From Luteolibacter arcticus (lineage in GTDB: Bacteria > Verrucomicrobiota > Verrucomicrobiia > Verrucomicrobiales > Akkermansiaceae): 64,000 nucleotides of DNA. Below the pieces are notes generated by a model, which saw only the letters and a program-made list of their open reading frames with translations, was not told the DNA's origin and did no database searches. The stretch is taken from positions 248,001 to 312,000 of the forward strand of contig NZ_JAPDDT010000007.1 of assembly GCF_025950235.1 (NCBI RefSeq), written 5' to 3'. How positions within the stretch are numbered: position 1 is the stretch's first letter; each line of letters begins with the position of its first letter. The translations under genes and the position numbers were made by a program. Shown one piece after another: positions 26,042 through 33,895 of this stretch.

Positions 26042-26914
26042 ATGATGCGCTGCCTTGCGACCGGATTTGCAGCTATCGCTTTTCTTATAGCTCACCCGAC
26101 ATGCCGCGGTGAGCCCGAAGTATCGGCCCCACGTGGGGACGTCGAATTATTGGTAGCCAAAGGCGCTGAGTATCTGAGCGAGAAGGAGTATTTGGCTTGG
26201 CAAAAGGAGGTCGCGTCACGGCCCGACATCAAGTCTGATCTTCTGGCGATGCTCCGTCGTGCGTTTGAGGTCGACAAGAACGTTCAAGCGTTAGGGAGGG
26301 CACTTTCCGCTCTTCAGCTAAGAGCTGATTTGACCGACGTGGAATTGACCGAGATCCTCAGGCCCTTGATAACGCTTCAGAATGCGACGGCCTTGGACCG
26401 TCTTCAAATCTCTTACGCATACGCCGGGTTGCAGGTCCTTAATAACTATCCCTCGAAGGAGCATGAGGATCTTGGCATCACTTATTTGTTACGTCCAGAG
26501 CTTCACGCTCGGCTAGGCGCAGCGCGAGCCTTAGCCCAAATCGGAACGGAACGATCGTTGGTTCCCCTGCGAACGCTTGCAGAGGACTTGAAGCCACCGG
26601 ATGGACTTTCCGATGATAGCTACACCACCGTGTTACAGGCGATCGCCTCCATCGAAAAGCGATTGCAAGCGGCAGATGCAGGAGCGCCCGATGCCGCCCC
26701 GCCCGACACCCCGGAGCCGCCCCCCACGACACCGGATGAAGGCAGCGCGAAGCCGCCTCAAGTGGCCAATCCTTCCGCCCGGTCGACTGACGAGGTGTCT
26801 GCCGGTTCCAAGATGGGATGGATCGGCGGAGGGGCACTCGTGGTCATCGCCGTCGTTCTTCTCGTCGTGCAGCTTCGGCGACATGACGGGAGATCGAAAG
26901 CGGGTCGTCACTGA
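26042..26914 (+). CDS. hypothetical exported protein with C-terminal membrane anchor
   Basis: The 290-residue protein has a signal peptide (MMRCLATGFAAIAFLIAHPTCRG) and an all-helical body. The body is HEAT-like at residues about 140-190 ('LGAARALAQIGTERSLVPLRTLAED'). A Pro-rich linker (about 215-250, PPDTPEPPPTTPDE) leads to a C-terminal helix (MGWIGGGALVVIAVVLLVVQ) with a basic cytoplasmic end. A type I membrane topology, with the HEAT-like domain outside, is indicated. Codon use includes more TTA/TTG than neighbours, matching the low-G+C patch. Function unknown. It converges with pckG. Confidence 0.65.
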   Translation: MMRCLATGFAAIAFLIAHPTCRGEPEVSAPRGDVELLVAKGAEYLSEKEYLAWQKEVASRPDIKSDLLAMLRRAFEVDKNVQALGRALSALQLRADLTDVELTEILRPLITLQNATALDRLQISYAYAGLQVLNNYPSKEHEDLGITYLLRPELHARLGAARALAQIGTERSLVPLRTLAEDLKPPDGLSDDSYTTVLQAIASIEKRLQAADAGAPDAAPPDTPEPPPTTPDEGSAKPPQVANPSARSTDEVSAGSKMGWIGGGALVVIAVVLLVVQLRRHDGRSKAGRH

Positions 26915-26962
26915 GGCGGACAAGAGCGACGCTCTCCTGACGAAGGAGGGGTCGAATCTGGA

Positions 26963-28801
26963 TCAACTCAACCGCGCCGCCAAGAGCTCGCGCTGGAAGA
27001 CGATTTCCTTTGGCAGGTAGTCGTAGAGTTTCAGGAAGAGTTCGCCCTGGCTGAGGATCTCGGCTTTCCACTCGTCGGCGTCGAAGGCCATGCACTGGTC
27101 AAATTTGGCTTCGTCGAAGCCGTTGAGGCCTTCGGTGTGGAAGTCTTCCCAGTCCGGTGTCCAGCCGATCTGGGTCTCGTGTCCGGGGATGCGGCCGCGG
27201 CAGCGGTTTACGATCCACTCGAGCACGCGCATGTTCTCGCCGAAGCCGGGCCAGAGGAACTTGCCGTCGGCGTCCTTGCGGAACCAGTTCACGTGGAAGA
27301 AGCGCGGCAGGTGGTTGACCTTGCGGCGCATGTCGAGCCAGTGGTGGAAGTAGTCGGCCATGTTGTAGCCGATGAAGGGGAGCATCGCGAAGGGGTCGCG
27401 GCGGACGCCGGCCTTGAGGCCGATGGCGGCGGCGGTGACTTCCGAGCCCATGGTCGCGCCGACATAGACGCCGTGCGACCAATTGAAGGCCTGATAGACC
27501 AGCGGCATGGTATTCGGCCGGCGACCGCCGAAGACGATCGCGGAAATCGGCACTCCTTCCGGATTCTGCCACTGGGGGTCGATGGTCGGGCACTGGTTGG
27601 CCGGGGCGGTGAAGCGGGCATTCGCGTGCGCCGCGGGACGGCCGCAACCGGGGGTCCAGTCCTGGCCCTGCCAGTCGATGAGGTGGGCCGGGGCTTCCTT
27701 GGTGAGGCCTTCCCACCAGACGTCTCCATCATCTGTTAGAGCAACGTTGGTGAAGATGGTGTTCTCCTTCATCGACTCCATCGCGATCGGATTGGTGTCG
27801 TAGGAGGTGCCGGGGGCGACGCCGAAGTAGCCGGTCTCCGGATTGATCGCGTGCAGGCGGCCATCCTGATGGGGCCACAGCCAGGCGATGTCATCGCCGA
27901 CGATGGTGGTCTTCCAGCCGGCGTCCGAATAGGTCTTCGGTGGTACCAGCATGGCGAGGTTGGTCTTGCCGCAGGCGGAGGGGAAGGCGGCGGTGAGGTA
28001 GGTCTTCTCGCCCTGTGGCGATTCGAGGCCGAGGATCAGCATGTGCTCCGCCATCCAGTTGTGCTCGCGGGCAATGTTGCTGGCGATACGCAGGGCGAGG
28101 CACTTCTTGCCTAACAGGGCATTGCCGCCGTAGCCGGAGCCGTAGGACCAGATCTCGCGGCTCTCGGGGAAGTGGACGATGTACTTGTCCTCATCGCATG
28201 GCCACGGGACATCGGCCTGGCCGGGTGCGAGCGGCGCGCCGATCGAGTGGAGGCAGGGGATAAAGCGGCCATGGCCGTCGCGCTTGGCGGGAATCTCGCC
28301 GTTTGCCTCGGCCTCCAGCCGGTCGAGCACCTTCTGGCCCATGTGGGCCATGATGCGGGTATTCACCGCGACGTAGGCGCTATCGGTTACCTGCACGCCG
28401 ATCTTGGCGAGCGGCGAATCGAGCGGGCCCATGCAGAAAGGTACGACGTACATCGTACGTCCCTTCATGGAGCCGGTGAACTTGCCCTTGAGCAGGGTCT
28501 TCATTTCCGACGGCTCCATCCAGTGATTGGTCGGGCCGGCGAGGTCCCTGCGGCGGGTGCAGATGAAGGTGCGGTCTTCCACGCGGGCGACGTCCGATGG
28601 CGTGGAGCGGGCGAGGAAGGAGTTCGGGCGCTTGGCCGGGTTGAGCCGGGTGAAGGTGCCCTTCTCGACGAGGAGCTGGCACAGCCGCTCCCATTCTTCC
28701 TGCGAGCCATCGCACCATTCTACGGTGTCGGGCTGGCAGAGGAGGGTCATTTCCTCGACCCAGGCAAGGAGTTCGGCGTGTCGGACGGGAGCTGCGCTCA
28801 T
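26963..28801 (-). CDS. pckG: phosphoenolpyruvate carboxykinase (GTP)
   Basis: The 612-residue enzyme, typical length for the GTP-dependent class, carries the PEP/oxaloacetate-binding '[20 protein letters not shown]' region, nucleotide-binding FPSACGKTN (kinase-1a loop with the reactive Cys) and 'GDDIAWL' (kinase-2-like metal site). It converts oxaloacetate and GTP to PEP, GDP and CO2, feeding gluconeogenesis in the cytoplasm. The start at 28801 ([19 protein letters not shown]) fits homologues; upstream frame to 28870 is unsupported. It appears monocistronic. With the PQQ and sugar dehydrogenases nearby it fits a carbohydrate-centred heterotroph (inference). Confidence 0.95.
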   Translation of the reverse strand: MSAAPVRHAELLAWVEEMTLLCQPDTVEWCDGSQEEWERLCQLLVEKGTFTRLNPAKRPNSFLARSTPSDVARVEDRTFICTRRRDLAGPTNHWMEPSEMKTLLKGKFTGSMKGRTMYVVPFCMGPLDSPLAKIGVQVTDSAYVAVNTRIMAHMGQKVLDRLEAEANGEIPAKRDGHGRFIPCLHSIGAPLAPGQADVPWPCDEDKYIVHFPESREIWSYGSGYGGNALLGKKCLALRIASNIAREHNWMAEHMLILGLESPQGEKTYLTAAFPSACGKTNLAMLVPPKTYSDAGWKTTIVGDDIAWLWPHQDGRLHAINPETGYFGVAPGTSYDTNPIAMESMKENTIFTNVALTDDGDVWWEGLTKEAPAHLIDWQGQDWTPGCGRPAAHANARFTAPANQCPTIDPQWQNPEGVPISAIVFGGRRPNTMPLVYQAFNWSHGVYVGATMGSEVTAAAIGLKAGVRRDPFAMLPFIGYNMADYFHHWLDMRRKVNHLPRFFHVNWFRKDADGKFLWPGFGENMRVLEWIVNRCRGRIPGHETQIGWTPDWEDFHTEGLNGFDEAKFDQCMAFDADEWKAEILSQGELFLKLYDYLPKEIVFQRELLAARLS

Positions 28802-28952
28802 GGCGTCCGTATCAAACGCCGCTGAAAGGTCCGGTTCAACCCTATGGATGGAAATGGGCCAATTACGCAAGGAATTGACCGGATGCCGCCAAGCGGTGGG
28901 GAAAAATGATCAACGTCCGCGAGGCACCGGAAGGGCTCGGTGCCGGGGCCTC

Positions 28953-29660
28953 TTATGGCTGCTTGGCCGTGCCGGGTTCTTCCTTGGGAAGATCCAGCTC
29001 CATGGTCTTGCGGTCCTCGGGCACGGCCTTCACGCCCACCGGGCCGAGGCGGGGATCAGTGCCGGGAACGAGGAAGCAAAGCGTGCGGGTCTCCTTGTCG
29101 TATTCCCAGACGGCCGAGTAGAGCGGCTTGGCCAAGCCTCCCGGAAAGGCGAAGGCGGCGCTGAAGCCACGGTTCGCGCCACCGAGATCGAGATCGACGG
29201 GCTTCCAACCCGGCGGCACGCGGATGGCCTTCTTCTCAAGCTGGACTTCCAGCTCCTTGGGCGTGGCATTGAGGAAGCGGTAGCTGCCCCAGCGGAAACC
29301 GGCGGGATTGTCATCGAAGACCACCGCGCGGATGCCAGTGGGATCCTTCGGGTCGGGCAGCAGCACCAGCAGGGGATGCTTGATGGTTTCGGCGATGGTG
29401 CAGGCGTGCTGGGCCGGCTTGCCATCGGCACCCTGCTTGTCGAGGGCCCGCACGAAGACGGGGCCGTCGCCCTTCACTCGGAAGAAGGGGCTCCGCTTGG
29501 ACGGATGGAGGTCCTTGATCTCGACCGCGCTTTCGCCACTCACGAGGGCGAACTTGCGGGCGGCGATCTCCGCATCCCACGGCAAGACACGCAGGGCCGG
29601 GGCAGCGGAGGACAGGACGGGAGAAAGCAGCAGGGCCAGAAAGAGGCAGCGGAAGTTCAC
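28953..29660 (-). CDS. hypothetical secreted protein
   Basis: The 235-residue product has a signal peptide (MNFRCLFLALLLSPVLSSAA, from a GTG start at 29660). A beta-rich mature part follows, with repeated short strands (LVLLPDPKDPTGIRAVVFDD, 'AFAFPGGLAKPLYSAVWEY'). A TTG at 29696 would place extra residues before the signal peptide, so GTG is preferred. I recognise no family with confidence. The gene lies 59 bp after the Verru_Chthon protein A gene on the same strand and could be co-transcribed, suggesting a surface-associated role. Confidence 0.6.
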   Translation of the reverse strand: MNFRCLFLALLLSPVLSSAAPALRVLPWDAEIAARKFALVSGESAVEIKDLHPSKRSPFFRVKGDGPVFVRALDKQGADGKPAQHACTIAETIKHPLLVLLPDPKDPTGIRAVVFDDNPAGFRWGSYRFLNATPKELEVQLEKKAIRVPPGWKPVDLDLGGANRGFSAAFAFPGGLAKPLYSAVWEYDKETRTLCFLVPGTDPRLGPVGVKAVPEDRKTMELDLPKEEPGTAKQP

Positions 29661-29719
29661 AACAAGCAGGCTGTTTTCCGGGCGGTCGGTTGTCAACGCC
29701 GCCGCCCGGGAGAAGAAAG

Positions 29720-32700
29720 TCAGTTCAGATAAGGATCGCCGGTGGGGGGCTTGACGCGGGCGAGTTCGCGCACGCTGACGATTTCAAAGCGGCGGCCGAA
29801 GGTCTTGTTGGCTTCCATCGTCAGGTTGGCGATGGGGGTGGTGACGTCCTCGGTGGGGTCGATCCAATCCGGGATGCGCTGGACCACGGCCTCGAGGCTG
29901 ACGCGGGCGATCACGTTGCCCTTTTCGTCGCGGGCTTCACCCTGCGAGCGGATGACGAAGGTGTCCGAGCGCGGCGTCATGAACGGGGCCAAGGCGTTGA
30001 GCACGTCCGCCTGGCTGAGCCAGCCGGGGGTATTGGTGCCGGTGTTCGGGTTGGGGATGTTCTCGCGGTTCGGATAAACGGAGACGTCGAACTTCGGATA
30101 GCTGAACTTCTTGTTGAGGGTGGTCTTGTCGATCGCGCTCTGGATGGCACCGGCGAGGTTCATGGTGCGCTCGCTGGAGATCCGGCGGTTGACGAATTCA
30201 CCGAGTGAAAGGAAGGGGCCGCGCAGACGGACTTCTGCGACGATGTTGGTGGCCAGCGTCTTGATCTCCTCATCGGTCAGGGTGCGGAAGCCGGACCATG
30301 GGTCATTGGCGGCCATCTTCGCCGGACCGGAGTCCAGGATGTGGCGGAAGCGGGACTGCGGCGTCTCCTCCTTGTCGGCGGGATCCGCCCCGCGCAAGCT
30401 TGCGAGCACCGAGGCCCAGGCCTCTTCGCTGGTGGAGTTGATGTTGAAGCCGCCGTCCACCATCAGGTTGCCGGCGATGCGGGTGCAACCCGCCGGATCG
30501 CTCAAGCGCTTCTTGAGATCCTCCGCGGTTTTGCCGGCATAGTGAGGGATCATCCGCGGGTTGCGCAGCGGACGGCTCGCGGGGTCTTCGAAGAACGCGC
30601 CGAGCACGTCTTCCAGCGTCTCGCGGTTGCCGAGCTGATCCTGGTCCCAGATGTTCGGAGTGACCGTGCCGCCGCCATTGCGCTGGCCTTCTGCCGGAGT
30701 GGCACCGGAGAAGAAGAAGTTGTCGAAGAGTGCTTCATTCGCGAGGTAAGACATGTCGTAGACGCCCAATCCGGAGGGACGGATCTGGACGGGTTGGACG
30801 CCGGTGCTCGTGGTGACCCGGCGGGCAACGCTGGCCGCGGGCAAGTAGGGCGACGCCCACGAATTGCCCACCTGGCTGGGGTTGCCGAAGGCAGTGGCCG
30901 ACAAATCGCAGTGCTGGAAGGCGCCAAGCGAAAGCGTCGGCGAGCGCGGGATCTCGAAGAACGAGAGGTGCGAGTAACCGGTCTGCGCACTGTGCGACGG
31001 GCCGTAGAAGGCCTGGGCACCGTTCGATGTGGTTTGCATCGCCAACTGCGCCAGCGAGGTTCCGCCTTGCAAGAGGGTCTCATAGTGCGGACCGCTCTGC
31101 ATGCGCGTGGCGCTGAGGTAGTGGTTCACATACGCCTGGCGCGGATTGGTGGTGAACATCAGGTCTGCCAAAGGCAGCGTGCTCGACTGTGCCACCCGGT
31201 GGTAGGTCAGGAGGCTGCCGATCAACTGGGGACTTTCCTTGATGGTTTCGAACTTGAAGCTCGGGTAGCTCATCGAGTTGTCACCGACGCCGTAGTTCTT
31301 GGTCGATTGGATCTGGGAGTAGAAGTGAAGGTTCTTCTCCGCGGGCAAGGCGGGGAGGGTTCCGCGGGCGGGCCGGGCTTCCACCATCAGTTCCTTTGTG
31401 GGGTTCTTGATCTGGTAGGCGTCGGCCATGTTCACGATGTACGGGTATTCGTCGCGATCGAAGGATACCGTGTTCGCATTCACCGTGTCGCCATTCTGGA
31501 GCTTGTAGTTGAAGTTGGCGGTGCCACCGATGGACTTGGTCATGTTCAGCACGACGCCGCCCTTGAGCGCTTGGGTGATGTCGGTGGCGTTGGTGACCGG
31601 CTTCATCCGCCAGGTGCGGGCGGCCGGACCTTGCAGGATTTCCAAGTCCCTGCGCGCGGTATCCGCCAGGCAGAAGACCTTCACTTCTCCAGGGGCCATG
31701 CGAATCTTCTGATTGATGGTGCTGGTGCCGGAGCTGACCGGCGAGCCGGTTTCGGTCAGATGGAGGTAGAAGTAGGGCCGGCTGGAGCGCCCGTGGGCCT
31801 CGCCTGAGGAGTTCTGATATCCTTCTCCCACCAAGCGCGACAGCGAGCTATCCCAGGTTTCAGGATTCGGGGTGCCGGAGACGGGCGTCTTCTTGGAGAC
31901 ACTCCATTTCCAGAAGATCGCCATGTCGATCCACGGGTAGACCACCAGGCCTTCGGTCTCGACGTTGACGTTGTAGGGATTCCAGATCGTCACCAGCGGG
32001 GTGATGAGAATCCCCAGCGTGCCATCGGCCTTCGCGTAGACGCTGAAGAAGAAGTTCACGCGGTCGAGCACCGGTTGGATCGAGCCCTGGGTCTGCTTGC
32101 CGAACGGCCGGCCGGTGATTTGCTCGGGCGTGGCGACGTGCGAGTAGGGGCGCTCGAAGGCGGTCAGATCGTTGCCGCCACCTTCGTAGAGGTGGCGATA
32201 GGTCCGGTAGTGAGTGCGTAGCATGTCGAAGGTCGGCACGCCATTTACCTGATACTTGTGGTTCACGGTGGCCGGGTCGAAGTCCATGGTCACCTGCACC
32301 TGGGCGTTGTTGACCACAGGGGTGAAGAGCGGCTTCTGGCCCTTGTAGTCGGTAGCCCCACCGCCGCGGAAAGGATTGGTCGCGGTCACGTCGCCGTCCT
32401 GCCACGTGGCCTTCGCGAAGTCCCCATCCTGCATTTCGAAGCCGGTGGACATGTCGGCCTTCAGGCCACCTTTCACCGCGTTCGTCAGCAGGCTGAAGGC
32501 CTCGCCGGTATAGTGTGCGCGAGCCTTGCCAAGGTTGTCCCGGTCCACGCCGTAGGCGGGGTCCAGCGAGGCTTGGAGGAAATCCACGATCGTGGCTGGC
32601 CGCCGATCCCAGGCACCGTCGGGATGCTTGAGCATGGAGGACACCGCGAGATTCGGCCGGGCGGGCGTTTGGAGCTGTTCGGCGAGATCCTTGCGTTTGT

Positions 32701-33331
32701 CGTCGTCGGTCCCGAGGTTGATCTTGGCCCGGGTGTTTTCCTGGGTTACCGCCCACGCGAGGGTACCCGGGATGCTGCCATTGCTGACCGGGACCTTTTC
32801 TCCACTCAGTTCGAAGCCGCTGCTCTCCGTAGTGAAAAGTTCCGCGACGTCGCCGCTGGGTTCCGTGGCGTGCCACTGGATGTCCCGGGTCTTGTCCGGC
32901 TCCGCCTGCGAGACCAGCCACGAGCGGAAGCCGGTTTGTTGCTTCGGTGTCGCGTAGTCCACCCGCGGGGTGGAGGAGGAGGTCGTCTTCGTCACCAAGT
33001 CCGGTGACCAGCCGTTCCACACGCCGACGGCGCAAGGGTTCTGGGTGCCCTGCAGGATCGAGGCGTCGGCGGTGACGCGGCGGTCATCGCCGAGATCCTT
33101 CTGAAGCTGGCCGAGCGCGAGCACCAGCCCGAGCCGGGCATTGGCGCGAGCCGCCGCGCGGGCCTCGCCTGCCGTGCTCTTGCGCAGCTCGATCGACGCC
33201 AATCCAAGGAGGCTGGTCGCCAACACGGTGATCAGGATCATCAACGAAAGAGAGATCACCAGCGCGAAGCCTCGGGCCGGTTTCTTCCGGGAAGTTTGAA
33301 ACCTGGGGATCGTTTTAGGTTTTACGGGCAC
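29720..33331 (-). CDS. Verru_Chthon cassette protein A
   Basis: This large protein (about 1203 residues from GTG 33331) begins with a basic leader and a pseudopilin-like segment: 'KKPARGFALVISLSLMILIT' continuing to 'LLGLASIELR'. That resembles a prepilin cleavage site after Gly. The rest is a long extracellular body. It matches the Verru_Chthon cassette protein A family, known from Verrucomicrobia as one of four genes (A-D) encoding pseudopilin-type surface proteins. Genes B, C and D are not adjacent. The frame stays open to an ATG at 33493, but prepilin leaders are short, which favours 33331. Function is unproven in the family. Confidence 0.82.
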   Translation of the reverse strand: MPVKPKTIPRFQTSRKKPARGFALVISLSLMILITVLATSLLGLASIELRKSTAGEARAAARANARLGLVLALGQLQKDLGDDRRVTADASILQGTQNPCAVGVWNGWSPDLVTKTTSSSTPRVDYATPKQQTGFRSWLVSQAEPDKTRDIQWHATEPSGDVAELFTTESSGFELSGEKVPVSNGSIPGTLAWAVTQENTRAKINLGTDDDKRKDLAEQLQTPARPNLAVSSMLKHPDGAWDRRPATIVDFLQASLDPAYGVDRDNLGKARAHYTGEAFSLLTNAVKGGLKADMSTGFEMQDGDFAKATWQDGDVTATNPFRGGGATDYKGQKPLFTPVVNNAQVQVTMDFDPATVNHKYQVNGVPTFDMLRTHYRTYRHLYEGGGNDLTAFERPYSHVATPEQITGRPFGKQTQGSIQPVLDRVNFFFSVYAKADGTLGILITPLVTIWNPYNVNVETEGLVVYPWIDMAIFWKWSVSKKTPVSGTPNPETWDSSLSRLVGEGYQNSSGEAHGRSSRPYFYLHLTETGSPVSSGTSTINQKIRMAPGEVKVFCLADTARRDLEILQGPAARTWRMKPVTNATDITQALKGGVVLNMTKSIGGTANFNYKLQNGDTVNANTVSFDRDEYPYIVNMADAYQIKNPTKELMVEARPARGTLPALPAEKNLHFYSQIQSTKNYGVGDNSMSYPSFKFETIKESPQLIGSLLTYHRVAQSSTLPLADLMFTTNPRQAYVNHYLSATRMQSGPHYETLLQGGTSLAQLAMQTTSNGAQAFYGPSHSAQTGYSHLSFFEIPRSPTLSLGAFQHCDLSATAFGNPSQVGNSWASPYLPAASVARRVTTSTGVQPVQIRPSGLGVYDMSYLANEALFDNFFFSGATPAEGQRNGGGTVTPNIWDQDQLGNRETLEDVLGAFFEDPASRPLRNPRMIPHYAGKTAEDLKKRLSDPAGCTRIAGNLMVDGGFNINSTSEEAWASVLASLRGADPADKEETPQSRFRHILDSGPAKMAANDPWSGFRTLTDEEIKTLATNIVAEVRLRGPFLSLGEFVNRRISSERTMNLAGAIQSAIDKTTLNKKFSYPKFDVSVYPNRENIPNPNTGTNTPGWLSQADVLNALAPFMTPRSDTFVIRSQGEARDEKGNVIARVSLEAVVQRIPDWIDPTEDVTTPIANLTMEANKTFGRRFEIVSVRELARVKPPTGDPYLN

Positions 33332-33493
33332 GTAGTCTTTACGTCGTAACCTCCGGCGAGGTTTAGTTCCTTTGAAATCCCAAACGAAAAAGATGGGTTT
33401 TTGGGTTTTTGGGTTCCCTGTATGCACAATGGCAACTGTTGTTGCATAAAATTGCGCTGTCAAGCCCCGCTTCGATGAGTGTCGGGTATCCAT
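33332..33493 (-). promoter_or_regulatory. AT-rich leader of the Verru_Chthon gene
   Basis: This upstream region is unusually AT-rich for the window and contains three imperfect tandem units of AACCCAAA type (about 33388-33415, read on the minus strand), then a palindromic ACCTCGCCGGAGGT (33351-33364). It could hold the promoter and an mRNA leader element. If translation starts at 33493 instead, it is coding. Confidence 0.35.
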
Positions 33494-33895
33494 GGGTCTC
33501 CTAGGAATGAGCGGGGAGCCGAAAACGTAGCAAAGTTTCGTCGCTCAAGGGCGAGAATCTGCCCGGCACCCTGCGAACCATCGGATCGGGCCGCCCCCGC
33601 CCCGCCCACCTTTCGGCCGGGCGGGGCGTAGGCCACCCTGGAGGGGAGAGTCGGATTACGGACGCCGTCTTGCGATTCTGTCCGGTTCTTCCGGCTTTGC
33701 TCTCAAGGCGTCGTCCCGCACTCCGGGAGCATCCTGTGTGCCCCCGGGCTCGCTTCAACGTGCGGCGTGTGACAATTTCGCAGGGACATTTTTCCGGCTC
33801 ATGGCGCTTGCAGGGCACGATGAAAACCGGCGGTTGGCATCACGCCTTGGTCATTCTACGGAGGCTTTCCGGATGGCGCGACTCATGTCCGCCGA
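33494..33895. other. intergenic region with one G+C hairpin
   Basis: No gene is supported. CGCCCCGCCC (33598-33607) pairs perfectly with GGGCGGGGCG (33619-33628) across 11 bases. It lies about 270 bp beyond the stop of the beta-helix gene and has no T-tract, so termination is only possible. Nothing else stands out. Confidence 0.5.
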
